A stretch of DNA of 58,832 nt from JACPRL01 sp035573715 (GCA_035573715.1 DATLZZ010000016.1:1-58832), one strand, 5' to 3'. Shown: positions 1 to 8,991, counted from the first letter of the stretch. The notes: generated by a model not told the origin, from the letters alone. Made by a program: numbers and translations.

Positions 1-4
1 CCGA

Positions 5-110
5 CTAAGTGCTTGGGAATCACTACGAGAGCGACAGCGAATCACCTCTGTCGCCCCCTAAGCCCTTTGGAATCAACGGAAACCAACCAAACCCCCGGGG
101 GTGGGGGTAC
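5..110. repeat. Intergenic repeat cluster at the left edge
   Basis: Bases 1-229 hold no gene I can support. Two related copies of a motif CTAAG..TT.GGAATCA.NACG lie at 5-31 and 58-80, followed by a C5G5 palindrome and a G-rich block ending in GGGGGTAC at about 92-110. A third, more diverged copy of the CTAAG...TGGAAT motif, again beside a G-rich GTACCCC block, is at 38061-38118. The common layout suggests a dispersed intergenic element rather than chance; its function is unknown. Confidence 0.5.
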
Positions 111-229
111 TGCCGGGATTGAAAACAAAGAAGATCGGAGGTGACGCCACCGACAAAGTCACTCGGAAAGGCAGTCGGGTGAAAGTTCAACTTAGCGCCC
201 CGGAAACGTGCGGCGTCGCCCCTGCCGGC

Positions 230-1939
230 CTACACGCGGGCGGGTTCGGGCGAACCGACGTAGCTGATGATGAGCGCGGTGATGTCGTCGGCCTGGTAGC
301 AGCCGTGGCTGAACTCGGCCACCGCCGCCAGGATGGCCTCCTGTAGCTTGTCGATGCTGGCGTGGACGTGGCGCGCCACCACCTCCTGCAGGCGCTCGAC
401 CCCGAACTGCTCGTTCTGCTTGTTGACGGCCTCGGTGATGCCGTCGGTGTAGAAGATGAGCGTGTCGCCCGGCTGCATCTGGAAGGTCGTGTCCTTGAAC
501 TCGGCGTCGGGCAGCAGGCCGAGCGGGAGGCAGCTGGCGGGCAGCGCCGGGCTGACCGAGCCGTTGCGGATGAGAATAGGGGGCGGATGGCCGGCGTTGA
601 TGTAGTCGAGCTTGCCGCTGGCTTCGAGAATCCCGAAGAAGAGCGTGGCGTAGCGTTGCACGCCCGAGCGGTTGCAGATGAAGCGGTTGACGTGGGCGCA
701 CACCGCCGCCGGCTCCGAGCCCAGCGCCATGGCCGAGAAGTTCCCCTGCAGCATCGCCATCACCAGCGCCGCGCCCAGGCCTTTGCCGCTGACATCGGCG
801 ATGACGAAGGCGGTGCGCTCCGGCCCCAGCTCCATCAGGTCGAAGTAGTCGCCGCCGACCTCCAGGCAGGGCCGGTTGACCCCGCCGACGCGCGTGTACG
901 ACAAATGCTTGAAGCCTTTGGGCAGCAGCGCCTGTTGGATATCGCGAGCGATGGAGAGTTCCTGCTCCATGCGCTGGCGGTCGCGCTCGCGCAGGACCAG
1001 GCGGGCGTTGTCGAGCACGCTGGCGGCCTCGCGGGCCAGCGCATCCAGAATCTGCCGCTCCAGCCGCGAGAAGGTGGCGGGCTTGCGGCTGTCGAGATAG
1101 AGCACGCCGAGCACTTCCACCGGCATGGCCAGCATGGTGCTGTCGGCCGAACCCATCTGCCGCAGCGACACCAGCGGGATGGCCGCCATCGAGCGCAGGT
1201 TCTGCGCCACCACGCTCTTGGCTTCGCGCAGCGCGCTGCCGGACTGGCCGAGGTCTTCCTCCACCACGCTGCGCTTCTTCTGCAATGCCTGGCTGATGGC
1301 CGTCTGGCTGGGGGTGATGCTTTCCGGCGGGACCGACACCGCGCCTTTCTGCCGCGCCAGCATGGGCCGCAGCCCGCCCTTCTCATCCACTTCGAACAGC
1401 AGCCCGCGCTCGCCGTTGGTGACGTCAATGGCGCGGTCCACCATCGAGGCCAGCACCACTTCCACCGGCAGGTGCGACTGGAGCATGGCGGTGGCCTCCA
1501 GCAGCAGGCTCAGCTTGCGGATGTCTTTGGTTTCTCCTTCCAGCGACTGCGCCTCTTCCAGCTTGGAGAGCAGCTTGGGGAGCGACTCGCGCGCCTGCTG
1601 GCCGCTGCGGAAGGTCAGTTGGATGCCCTCGGCGGTCCCCAGCACGATGACGTCGCCGTCGCGCAGTGGCCGCTGACCGGTGATTTCTTCCCCGTTCACC
1701 TTGATGCCGTGGCGTTGCCCACGGTCTTTGAGCAGGAAGCCGCCGCTCTCGTAAATTACCGCGGCGCTGCTGCGGGAGATGCGGGTGTCGGCCAGTTGCA
1801 GGTGGTTGCCCATCTCCGAGCCGCGCCCGATGTTGAACGGGTTCTCGGTGATGGGCACCATGCGGCGGCGACCGTCGCTCTCGGTCACCTCCAGCAGGGC
1901 ATCCGAAGGCAGAGCTCCGTCGGGCATGGCGGTCGGCAA
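230..1939 (-). CDS. FHA-GAF-SpoIIE (PP2C) serine phosphatase, RsbU-like
   Basis: Three domains are visible. Residues about 20-115 form an FHA phosphothreonine-binding domain (IGRGSEMGNHLQL, then ISRSSA). Residues about 145-315 look like a GAF sensor domain. The last 220 residues are a SpoIIE/PP2C phosphatase, with the metal-binding FVIADVSGKGLGAALVMA and FYTDGITEAVN motifs. Such enzymes dephosphorylate a STAS-domain antagonist to release an alternative sigma factor or another partner. The STAS gene lies immediately upstream on the same strand (gap about 33 bp), so the pair is probably co-transcribed. No anti-sigma kinase gene is nearby. The longest start is TTG at 1939; an ATG four codons later (1927) is equally possible. 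Confidence 0.9.
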   Translation of the reverse strand: MPTAMPDGALPSDALLEVTESDGRRRMVPITENPFNIGRGSEMGNHLQLADTRISRSSAAVIYESGGFLLKDRGQRHGIKVNGEEITGQRPLRDGDVIVLGTAEGIQLTFRSGQQARESLPKLLSKLEEAQSLEGETKDIRKLSLLLEATAMLQSHLPVEVVLASMVDRAIDVTNGERGLLFEVDEKGGLRPMLARQKGAVSVPPESITPSQTAISQALQKKRSVVEEDLGQSGSALREAKSVVAQNLRSMAAIPLVSLRQMGSADSTMLAMPVEVLGVLYLDSRKPATFSRLERQILDALAREAASVLDNARLVLRERDRQRMEQELSIARDIQQALLPKGFKHLSYTRVGGVNRPCLEVGGDYFDLMELGPERTAFVIADVSGKGLGAALVMAMLQGNFSAMALGSEPAAVCAHVNRFICNRSGVQRYATLFFGILEASGKLDYINAGHPPPILIRNGSVSPALPASCLPLGLLPDAEFKDTTFQMQPGDTLIFYTDGITEAVNKQNEQFGVERLQEVVARHVHASIDKLQEAILAAVAEFSHGCYQADDITALIISYVGSPEPARV

Positions 1940-1972
1940 AATTCTACCACGACTGCGGCGCAGGAGGCCGGG

Positions 1973-2359
1973 CTACTCCGCGAAGCTCGCGAGCGCGGCG
2001 TCCTCGCTCTGGTACACCTCAAAAACATTCAGCAGGCGCGTGAGCTCCAGCACCTGGCGGATGCGCGGCGGCGGGTTGAGCAGCTTCAACGGCGCGTCGC
2101 ATTTCTGCAAACTGATGTAGGCGCGCACCAGCGCCTTGAGGCCGCGGCTGTCGAGCACCTCGACGCCGCTCAGGTCGAGCACCACGCCCTTCGGCCCGCG
2201 GGCCACAATTTCCTGGAGTTTTTCCTCCACCGCGTCGCCCGAGGCGCCCAGCGTGATGCGGCCATGCAGCTCGACCACCGGCACCGCTCCAGCGCGGCGT
2301 TCCTGGATTCCCCACGTCACTCGACACCCACCCGCTTCGGAAAAACCGGAGACAGGCAA
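1973..2359 (-). CDS. STAS-domain anti-sigma factor antagonist
   Basis: A small SpoIIAA/RsbV-type STAS protein. The phosphorylatable serine sits in the diagnostic motif VEVLDSRGLKALVRAY; the core strands VPVVELHGRITLG and GVVLDLSGV fit the family. It likely acts as the substrate of the downstream SpoIIE-type phosphatase in a partner-switching module. The 128-residue frame opens with TTG at 2359. A GTG at 2320 (VTWGIQERR) gives a protein of about 115 residues, nearer the family's usual size, so the start is uncertain. Confidence 0.88.
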   Translation of the reverse strand: MPVSGFSEAGGCRVTWGIQERRAGAVPVVELHGRITLGASGDAVEEKLQEIVARGPKGVVLDLSGVEVLDSRGLKALVRAYISLQKCDAPLKLLNPPPRIRQVLELTRLLNVFEVYQSEDAALASFAE

Positions 2360-2411
2360 GGTACGAGCCGCCCGCCGGTCGTGTCAAGCAGAAACTCCGC
2401 CGGCGGCTCAT

Positions 2412-2441
2412 TTGACAGTTTTCGCGAGCGGCTGCTAGCAT
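2412..2441 (+). promoter_or_regulatory. Sigma-70-type promoter for the TPR gene
   Basis: TTGACA at 2412-2417, an 18-base spacer and TAGCAT at 2436-2441, about 31 bases before the ATG at 2473. The same TTGACN-(17/18)-TAGNAT pattern recurs before other genes in this window. Confidence 0.6.
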
Positions 2442-2472
2442 CGTTTTTCAGCCCACAAGGGAGAAAAGTCCA

Positions 2473-3216
2473 ATGGCGCGGCTGCACCGGCAGGAGTTGA
2501 AGCACGACGAGTTCATTGACACCTTCGATGAGCTGCTGCTCTACCTCGAAGACAACTGGCGCACGCTGACCACGCTGGCCCTGAGCGTGGTGCTGGCCGG
2601 CGGCGGCCTGGGCGGTTTCTACTTCTACTCCCAGCGCCAGGAGGCGCGCGCTCAGGCAGCCCTCAGCAACGCCCTCCTCACCTTCCAGGCGCCCGTGCGC
2701 ACCGGACTGCCGCCGCTGCCGGGCGATACCTCGCGCAGCTTCCCCAACGAGAAGGAAAAGTGGGACGCGGCCATCAAGGAATTCGCCGCGGTGCGCAGCG
2801 ACTACCCGCGCACCGACGCCGCCCAGATGGCCAAGCACTACGAGGCGCTCTCGCGCTACGAAGCCGGTCAGACCGACGAGGCCATCAAAGAACTGGAAGA
2901 GCTCTCCCGCGGCGCCGACCGCAACGTCGCCGCCCTGGCCAAGTTCCATCTGGCGGGAATGTACGAGGCCAAGGGACGCAGCGCCGACGGCGAAAAACTC
3001 TACCGCGAGCTGGCCGAGCAGCCCACCCAGACCGTTCCGCGCGAGCTCTCCCAACTCGCGCTCGCCGACTTGCTGGCGCAATCCAAGCCCGACGAAGCCC
3101 GCCAGCTCTACGAAAAACTCAAGGCCGACTTCTCCGGCACGCCGGTCGCCGACGAAGTCTCCCGCCGCCTCGACCTCCTGCCTCCGGCCGCCGCGCCTGT
3201 TCCCGCCACTCCCTAG
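2473..3216 (+). CDS. Membrane-anchored tetratricopeptide protein (YfgM/TPR_21-like)
   Basis: 247 residues. A short cytoplasmic N-terminus is followed by one membrane segment (residues about 33-55, LTTLALSVVLAGGGLGGFYF). The long soluble part contains TPR-like helices (ALSRYEAGQTDEAIKELEEL, FHLAGMYEAKGRSADGEKLY) and a Pro/Ala-rich tail. The arrangement matches YfgM-type ancillary proteins that help folding of exported proteins at the Sec translocon. This assignment is from architecture; binding partners cannot be read from sequence. AGGGAG precedes the ATG. The M61 peptidase gene follows after 17 bases. Confidence 0.8.
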   Translation: MARLHRQELKHDEFIDTFDELLLYLEDNWRTLTTLALSVVLAGGGLGGFYFYSQRQEARAQAALSNALLTFQAPVRTGLPPLPGDTSRSFPNEKEKWDAAIKEFAAVRSDYPRTDAAQMAKHYEALSRYEAGQTDEAIKELEELSRGADRNVAALAKFHLAGMYEAKGRSADGEKLYRELAEQPTQTVPRELSQLALADLLAQSKPDEARQLYEKLKADFSGTPVADEVSRRLDLLPPAAAPVPATP

Positions 3217-3233
3217 CCATCCAGGAGACGCTG

Positions 3234-4973
3234 GTGAGGCGGCTGCGCTTCCTCATCCTGGCGCTCGCGCTGCTGGTCTGGCTGCTTCCTTCCTCGATGC
3301 TGGCAGCGCCGAACGACCGGCAACTGGCCTACACGCTGGAGCCATTGTTTCATTCCGACGGCTTGCGCTTCCGCGTCGAGTTGAGTTTTCGCGGCGACGC
3401 CAGCGGCGTCACCACACTGGTGCTGCCCAACCAGTGGGCCGGGCAGAAGAACCTCCATCAGGCGATTCAGAACCTGCGAGTAGTCACGCGCGGGGCCGAG
3501 CTTGCCGCCACGGCCGAGGCGCATCTCAAGCGAGTGCGCCACCGGCCGAATCAGAAGCTGCGCATTCGCTATGAACTGGCGCAGGACTTCGCCGGCGCCC
3601 CGCAGAACGAAACTCGCTACCGCGTCATCCTGCGCCGCGACTACTTCCACTGGATCGGCCACGGCGCGTGGGTGCACGCCGACTGGCCGGAGGACGAGCC
3701 CGTTCGCTTCTCGCTGCGCTGGAAGAAGCTTCCGCAGGGCTGGACGCTGGCGACCAGCTTCGGCGCCGCTCGCCGCCGTCAGGATTTCCACGCCTCCCTG
3801 AGCGCCTTCCGCCACGCCGTCTTTGCCGGAGGCGACTTTCGCCTGCAGCTCGTTCCCGTGCGCGGCCAAGCCGTGTACGCTGCCGTGCGCGGAATCTGGT
3901 CGTTTCCCGACTCCGACTTTGCCGCCCTTGTGCAGCGCATCGTTGAAGTCGAGCGGGAGTTCTGGCAAGACTTTCGCTCGCCCTACTATCTGGTGACGCT
4001 GCTGCCGCTCGAAGCGCCGCCGGGCTCCTATTCCTTTGGCGGCACCGGCCTGACCGATTCCTTCGCGCTCTTCTGCACGCCGAACGCCACTCTCGACGAC
4101 CTCAAGACCTTGCTGGCGCACGAGTATTTCCACAACTGGAACGCGCAGAAACTGGGCACGCTGCAGCCGCCCGAGCCTCAGCTCTACTGGTTCAGCGAAG
4201 GCTTCACCGACTATTACGCCTACCTGCTCCTGCTGCGCGGCGGCCTGCTTTCGCTGGACGACTACCTGCAGAAACACAACGAGCTCCTCCGCGACTATTA
4301 CTTCCTGCCCGTGCGCGCCGACCCGAACCAGCGCATTGTCCAGGACTACTGGAACGACGCCGAGGTCCAGAAGCTCCCTTACCGGCGCGGGCTGGTGCTC
4401 GCCGCCAACTGGAACGCGGAAATCTGCCGCGCCAGCGGCGGCCGCCATTCGCTCGACGATGCAATGCGCGACCTGCTCCAAGCCGCCAAGCCGGAACTGA
4501 CCGCCGCCGACATCGCCGAGCGCGTGCGCCGCTACGGCGGACGGGACGTCGCGCCTGACATCGAGCGCTACATCGAACGAGGCGAGTTGATGGCGCCGGT
4601 CGAAGGCGCGTTGGGCCCGCACGTGGAGATTGCGCTCGTCGAATTCCCCCGCTTTGAGTTGGGTCTGGATTTCCATCGCCTGCGCGCGGAGAAAATAATC
4701 GCCGGCGTCCAGCCGGGCAGCGCCGCCTATGACGCTGGCTTGCGCGACGGCCAGGTCGTCCTGCGGCGCTCGCCCATCTACCTGGGCGACCCGGCCAAGC
4801 CCGTCGAAATCACCATTCAGGACGGCGCCGAAGAACGCCTCCACCGCTATTTTCCCGCGAGCCGCGAACCCGTTGGCGTCCCGCAATTCGCTCTGCGTCC
4901 CGGAAGCGGCGAGCGCGAACGCGCCGAAACGCTCAGTTGGTTGGGCCGTGCCGCGGCTCCTTGCGCGAGGTAG
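3234..4973 (+). CDS. M61-family (glycyl aminopeptidase-like) metallopeptidase with PDZ domain
   Basis: About 579 residues. The GTG start at 3234 is preceded by AGGAG (3223-3227) and opens a signal peptide (RFLILALALLVWLLPSSMLA). The zinc site is HEYFHN, with H296, E297 and H300; the downstream ligand is in WFSEGFTDYYAYL. A C-terminal PDZ-like segment (PGSAAYDAGLRDGQVVL) completes the usual M61 layout: beta domain, thermolysin-like catalytic domain, PDZ. It likely degrades peptides in the periplasm. The frame is open back to 2760, but that stretch overlaps the TPR gene and is not coding. Confidence 0.88.
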   Translation: MRRLRFLILALALLVWLLPSSMLAAPNDRQLAYTLEPLFHSDGLRFRVELSFRGDASGVTTLVLPNQWAGQKNLHQAIQNLRVVTRGAELAATAEAHLKRVRHRPNQKLRIRYELAQDFAGAPQNETRYRVILRRDYFHWIGHGAWVHADWPEDEPVRFSLRWKKLPQGWTLATSFGAARRRQDFHASLSAFRHAVFAGGDFRLQLVPVRGQAVYAAVRGIWSFPDSDFAALVQRIVEVEREFWQDFRSPYYLVTLLPLEAPPGSYSFGGTGLTDSFALFCTPNATLDDLKTLLAHEYFHNWNAQKLGTLQPPEPQLYWFSEGFTDYYAYLLLLRGGLLSLDDYLQKHNELLRDYYFLPVRADPNQRIVQDYWNDAEVQKLPYRRGLVLAANWNAEICRASGGRHSLDDAMRDLLQAAKPELTAADIAERVRRYGGRDVAPDIERYIERGELMAPVEGALGPHVEIALVEFPRFELGLDFHRLRAEKIIAGVQPGSAAYDAGLRDGQVVLRRSPIYLGDPAKPVEITIQDGAEERLHRYFPASREPVGVPQFALRPGSGERERAETLSWLGRAAAPCAR

Positions 4974-4987
4974 TAGGATAATCACCC

Positions 4988-6139
4988 ATGGCCTTGGCGC
5001 CGTATGCGATGGACGTGGCGCGCTCCGGCGGCCGCCGCCACGCCGAGCCCGCGCATCCCTACCGCAACGACTACCAGCGCGACCGCGACCGCGTGCTGCA
5101 CTCCCGCGCCTTCCGTCGCCTGGAAGCCAAGACTCAGGTTTTCACGCGGCGCTACTCCGACCACTTCCGCAACCGCCTGACGCACACGCTGGAGACGGCG
5201 CAAATCGCCCGCACCGTCGCCGGCGCGCTGGGGCTGAACCAAGACCTGGTCGAAGCGCTGGCGCTCGTCCACGACATCGGCCATCCGCCTTTCGGCCACG
5301 CCGGCGAAGAGAAGCTCGACGAGCTGATGCGTGCCCACGGCGACCGCTACGACCACAACCTGCACGCGCTGCGCATCGTCGAGCAGTTCGAGCAGCGCTA
5401 CCCCGCCTTCCCCGGACTCAACCTCACCTTCGAGGTGCGCGAGGGCATCATCAAGCACTCGCGGGACTACCGGCCGGCCGACCTGGAACGGCTGGGCAGC
5501 TACGCGGCGGAGATTGTCGACTACCGGTTGGACGAGCGGCCGCCGCTTGAAGCCCAGCTTATCGACCGCGCCGACGAGATTGCCTACAACTCCGCCGACC
5601 TCGATGACGCTTTCGAAGCCCGCCTGCTCGACACCAAAGCGTTGCGCGCCGACGTCCCGCTGCTGGGCCGCCTGCTGGACGATGCCGAGCGCCGCTACCC
5701 CGACGCGCCCCGCAAACTCCAGTTCAACGATGCCCTGCGCCGGCTGATTGATACGCTGGCCACCGATCTCCTCGAAACCACCCGCGTGGCGCTGGCCCAC
5801 CATCGCATCCAGTCGGTCGAGGCCGTGCGCCAGCACCCGCGCCGCCTGGTGGAGTTCAGCCCTGAAGGCAGCAGTCACGTCCTGGGGTTGAAGCAGTTCC
5901 TCTATCGTCGCCTTTACAGCCACCCGCAGATCCTGGAAGACCGCGACCGCGCCGTTCGCGCCGTGCAGGAACTCTTCGAGCTCTACGTCACCCACCCCGA
6001 CCGCCTCCCACCCTACTACTTCGAGCAAACCCGCCTGCTGCCCGCCCACCGCGTTGCCTGCGACTACATCGCCGGCATGACCGACACCTACGTGTTCAAG
6101 GTGCACGGGGGTTTCGCGGAGTCGCGCTCTACCGTATAA
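4988..6139 (+). CDS. dGTP triphosphohydrolase-like HD-domain protein
   Basis: 383 residues, the size of the shorter dGTPase-like family. Diagnostic motifs: HSRAFRRLEAKTQVF near the N-terminus, then the HD metal site formed by NRLTHTLETAQIAR, VHDIGHPPFGHAGE and DRADEIAYNSADLDD. These enzymes hydrolyse dNTPs to deoxynucleosides and triphosphate, limiting nucleotide pools. The start 14 bases after the M61 stop suggests co-transcription. A perfect TATAAT overlaps its stop codon and probably serves the next gene. Confidence 0.88.
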   Translation: MALAPYAMDVARSGGRRHAEPAHPYRNDYQRDRDRVLHSRAFRRLEAKTQVFTRRYSDHFRNRLTHTLETAQIARTVAGALGLNQDLVEALALVHDIGHPPFGHAGEEKLDELMRAHGDRYDHNLHALRIVEQFEQRYPAFPGLNLTFEVREGIIKHSRDYRPADLERLGSYAAEIVDYRLDERPPLEAQLIDRADEIAYNSADLDDAFEARLLDTKALRADVPLLGRLLDDAERRYPDAPRKLQFNDALRRLIDTLATDLLETTRVALAHHRIQSVEAVRQHPRRLVEFSPEGSSHVLGLKQFLYRRLYSHPQILEDRDRAVRAVQELFELYVTHPDRLPPYYFEQTRLLPAHRVACDYIAGMTDTYVFKVHGGFAESRSTV

Positions 6140-6170
6140 TTAGCAAGGCAGGCCGGGGCGTAGCCGACAG

Positions 6171-6704
6171 ATGTTCATCAGCGTCAAGGCACTGGAAGTC
6201 GCGCGGCTCGTGTTCCAGGAGGAGTTCCCGGCGGGCTCGATAGACTTCCGCACCCGGGACTTCCGCCAGGTGGCTCCGCTGCGGGCCGAAGGCTGGGCCG
6301 AGCTGCTGGGCAACGAAATCCGCCTGGCGGGCAAGCTGGCCACCCGACTGGAGTTGACCTGTGCCCGCTGCCTCGAACCGGTGGCGCAGGAGGTGGCGGC
6401 CGGCTTCGACTTGCTGTACCGCCCGGTCAGCACCATCAGCCGGGAAGAAGAGCTCTCGCTGACCGGCGAAGACCTTGAGCTTGGCTTCTATGTTGGCCAG
6501 GGGCTCTTCCTGGCCGACGCGCTGGCCGAGCAGGTGCACCTGGCGCTGCCGATGAAGATGCTGTGCCGGGAGGAGTGCCGCGGGCTCTGCCCGCACTGCG
6601 GCGCCAACCTGAACCGGGAGCGCTGCAAGTGCGAGGCGAGAGCGGTTGACCCGCGGCTGGCGCCGCTGGCTCGCATTCGAGCGGAAATGAAAGGCGATTC
6701 ATAG
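6171..6704 (+). CDS. DUF177/YceD family protein
   Basis: 177 residues. It carries the family's two cysteine clusters: CARCLEP at about residue 64, and CREECRGLCPHCGANLNRERCKC near the C-terminus, probably metal-binding. YceD homologues usually sit directly before rpmF, as here, and have been linked to 23S rRNA accumulation; they form one transcript with rpmF-plsX-fab genes in many bacteria. A perfect -10 hexamer TATAAT (6135-6140) with a weak -35 lies 31 bases upstream, so this is probably the first gene of the lipid-synthesis operon. Confidence 0.85.
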   Translation: MFISVKALEVARLVFQEEFPAGSIDFRTRDFRQVAPLRAEGWAELLGNEIRLAGKLATRLELTCARCLEPVAQEVAAGFDLLYRPVSTISREEELSLTGEDLELGFYVGQGLFLADALAEQVHLALPMKMLCREECRGLCPHCGANLNRERCKCEARAVDPRLAPLARIRAEMKGDS

Positions 6705-6711
6705 GCTTCAC

Positions 6712-6731
6712 GGCGGGGTTGAAACCCCGCC
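6712..6731. repeat. Perfect GC-rich inverted repeat (family A)
   Basis: GGCGGGGTTGAAACCCCGCC, a 9-bp perfect stem with a two-base loop, between yceD and rpmF, followed by CCTTCCCGG. The exact reverse complement is inside the sulfur-carrier gene at 43024-43043, and a diverged copy with the same CCTTCCC flank is at 38632-38651. Confidence 0.8.
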
Positions 6732-6772
6732 CTTCCCGGCGAAGGGTACACAGAGAATAGAGGAGAGTTCCA

Positions 6773-6955
6773 ATGCCGAACCCAAAGCGTCGTCATTCTC
6801 ACGCGCGCAAGAACAAGCGGCGCACCCACGACGTCATCGCGCCGCGGCAACTGGGCGAGTGTCCCAACTGCCACGAGCCCAAGCTGCCTCACCGCGCCTG
6901 CCCGGCCTGCGGCTACTACCGCGGCCGGCCGGTGATGCACGTCGAGACCGAATAG
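6773..6955 (+). CDS. rpmF: 50S ribosomal protein L32
   Basis: 60 residues, the normal length. The N-terminus PNPKRRHSHARKNKRRTHD and the zinc ribbon CPNCHEPKLPHRACPACGYY (two CxxC pairs) are typical of L32. GGAG (in AGAGGAGAG) precedes the ATG. It sits between yceD and plsX, a very common arrangement linking ribosome and membrane synthesis. Four intact cysteines indicate the zinc-dependent form rather than the zinc-free paralogue. Confidence 0.97.
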   Translation: MPNPKRRHSHARKNKRRTHDVIAPRQLGECPNCHEPKLPHRACPACGYYRGRPVMHVETE

Positions 6956-6989
6956 CCGTCGAACTCTTCCCGAGCCTTCGGGAAACCCG

Positions 6990-8000
6990 ATGACCACCAT
7001 CGCGGTTGACGCCCTGGGCGGCGACCACGCCCCCGCCGTGCCCGTCGAGGGCGCACTCCTGGCGGCGCGCGAGTACGGCCTCAGCCTGCTCCTCATCGGC
7101 CCGCCCAAGCAGATCGAAGCCGAACTCGAAAAGCATGACGCCTCGGGTCTGAAGATTGAGCTCGTCCCCGCTGGCGACGTTATCGGCATGGACGAAAGCC
7201 CAGTCAAGGCGCTGCGGCGCAAGCCGGAAGCCACCGTGCGCGTCGCCGCCCATCTCGTCCGCGAAGGGCGCGCCCAGGGCTTCGTCAGCGCCGGCAACAC
7301 CGGCGCCGCCATGGCGGCGGCGAAGATGGAGTGGGGCGCCATTCCCGGCGTTGATCGTCCCGCGCTGGCGACGATCTTTCCCACCCAGCGCGGCATCCCC
7401 TCGGTGCTGCTCGACGTCGGCGCCAACATTGGTTGCAAGCCGCAGCACCTCGTCCAGTTCGCGGTGATGGGTGAGGTCTACTACCGCGTGATGTTCGGCG
7501 TCCAGCGCCCGCGCGTCGGCCTGCTCTCCATCGGCGAGGAAGCCACCAAGGGCAACGAAGTCATCCGCGAGGCCCACCGGCGCCTGCGGGAGTCGCCGCT
7601 GAGTTTCGAGTTCGTCGGCAACGTGGAAGGCCACGACGTCTTCAGCGGCGACGTTCACGTCGCGGTCTGCGACGGCCTGGTGGGCAACGTGGCGCTCAAA
7701 ATCAGCGAAGGCGTGGCCGAGGCCATCGTCAGCATGCTCAAGGAAGCCTTGTCGAGCACCATCACCGCCAAAGTCGGCGCCGTGCTTTCCCGCCAGGCGT
7801 TCGAAGAGTTTCGCCGACGCGTCGACTGGTCGGAGTATGGCGGCGCGCCCCTGCTGGGCGTCAAGGGCGTCGCCATCGTCTGCCACGGCCGCTCACCCGT
7901 CAACGCCATCAAGAACGCCCTCGGCGTCGCCCACAGCTTCGCGGAAAAGCGCGTGAACGAAAAAATCGAGCGCGAACTGACGCTCGTCTCCGGCCGGTAG
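6990..8000 (+). CDS. plsX: Phosphate acyltransferase PlsX
   Basis: 336 residues. Starts MTTIAVDALGGDHAPAVPVEG, the PlsX signature, and contains GFVSAGNTGAAMA and LLSIGEEATKGNE. PlsX converts acyl-ACP to acyl-phosphate for the first step of phospholipid synthesis and works peripherally at the membrane. The usual next gene, fabH, is absent; fabD follows after a 52-base repeat-like linker. A small inverted repeat (CCCGAG/CTTCGGG) lies just before the ATG. Confidence 0.96.
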   Translation: MTTIAVDALGGDHAPAVPVEGALLAAREYGLSLLLIGPPKQIEAELEKHDASGLKIELVPAGDVIGMDESPVKALRRKPEATVRVAAHLVREGRAQGFVSAGNTGAAMAAAKMEWGAIPGVDRPALATIFPTQRGIPSVLLDVGANIGCKPQHLVQFAVMGEVYYRVMFGVQRPRVGLLSIGEEATKGNEVIREAHRRLRESPLSFEFVGNVEGHDVFSGDVHVAVCDGLVGNVALKISEGVAEAIVSMLKEALSSTITAKVGAVLSRQAFEEFRRRVDWSEYGGAPLLGVKGVAIVCHGRSPVNAIKNALGVAHSFAEKRVNEKIERELTLVSGR

Positions 8001-8052
8001 AAACCTTTCGACTTTTTGACCCTCCGCCTTTAGACTTTCGACTCTTCGGTCT
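8001..8052. repeat. Linker of degenerate CTTTCGACT units (plsX-fabD)
   Basis: The gap consists of imperfect repeats of TTTCGACT / TTTTGACC / TTTAGACTTTCGACT. A similar linker separates fabD and fabG (8992-9063). The resemblance of two non-coding spacers in the same operon is unusual. Confidence 0.5.
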
Positions 8053-8991
8053 ATGGGCAAGATTGCATTCCTGTTTCCCGGGCAGGGCTCGCAAGCGGCG
8101 GGCATGGGCAAGGCGTTGGCCGAGGCCTTCGCGGCGGCGCGCGCGGCGTTTGACGAAGCCGACCGCGCGCTGGGCTTCGCGCTCTCGCGGCTGTGCTTTG
8201 AGGGCCCCGAGGAAGAGCTCAAGCTCACCGCCAACACCCAGCCGGCGGTGCTGGCCTGCTCGGCGGCCGCCTGGCGCGTGCTGGAAGAAAAAGGCGTGCG
8301 GCCCGACTACGTCGCCGGGCACAGCCTGGGCGAGTATTCAGCGCTCGTGGCGGCGGGGTGCCTTTCGCTCGCCGATGCCGTCGTCACCGTGCGCAAGCGC
8401 GGCGAAGCGATGCAGTCGGCCGTGCCCGCCGGCCAGGGCGCGATGGCAGCGGTGTTGGGGCTGGCGCGGGAAAAACTGGAAGAAGTCTGCCGCGCGGCGG
8501 CGCAAGGCGAAATCGTGGCGCCGGCGAATCTCAACTCGCCCGACCAGATTGTCATCTCCGGCCACGCCGCGGCGGTCGAGCGCGCCATGGAGGGTGCCAA
8601 AGCGGCCGGAGCCAAGCGCGCCATCCGCCTGCCGGTGAGCGCGCCCTTCCACTGCGCGTTGCTGGAGCCGGCGGTGGCCCCGCTCGCCAGGGCGTTCGAG
8701 AGCGTCACCTTCCACGATCTGCGCGTGCCGCTGGTGACCAACGTGGATGCCGACGTCATCACCACCGCCGAGCAGGCGCGTGACGCCCTGTTGCGCCAGG
8801 TGCCGGCGCCGGTGCGCTGGGAAGAATCCATTCGCAAGCTGGCGGCGCTGGGTTGTGATAGGTTTGTCGAGGTTGGCCCCGGCAAGGTGCTCACCGGATT
8901 GCTGCGGCAGATTGACCGCAGCCTGACCGGCTTGAACGTCGAAGACCCTGCCAGTTTGGAGAAGACCCTGACGGCCCTTGCCGGTGGATAG
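8053..8991 (+). CDS. fabD: Malonyl-CoA:ACP transacylase
   Basis: 312 residues. The N-terminus IAFLFPGQGSQAAGMGK and the nucleophile motif GHSLGEYSAL (catalytic Ser) identify FabD; the catalytic His lies in PVSAPFHCALL. It loads malonyl groups onto ACP for fatty-acid elongation. It lies between plsX and fabG in the same orientation, each gap filled by a short CTTTCGACT-type linker. No strong ribosome binding site is visible before the ATG. Confidence 0.96.
   Translation: MGKIAFLFPGQGSQAAGMGKALAEAFAAARAAFDEADRALGFALSRLCFEGPEEELKLTANTQPAVLACSAAAWRVLEEKGVRPDYVAGHSLGEYSALVAAGCLSLADAVVTVRKRGEAMQSAVPAGQGAMAAVLGLAREKLEEVCRAAAQGEIVAPANLNSPDQIVISGHAAAVERAMEGAKAAGAKRAIRLPVSAPFHCALLEPAVAPLARAFESVTFHDLRVPLVTNVDADVITTAEQARDALLRQVPAPVRWEESIRKLAALGCDRFVEVGPGKVLTGLLRQIDRSLTGLNVEDPASLEKTLTALAGG

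Noticed and set aside
362..2500. 712-codon open frame opposite the phosphatase and STAS genes
   Set aside because: Antisense to genes with clear domains; composition (Arg/His/Gln/Ala-rich) is typical of high-GC shadow frames.
3213..4985. 590-codon open frame opposite the M61 peptidase
   Set aside because: The plus-strand gene has an intact zinc motif and signal peptide; the antisense product has no recognisable domain.
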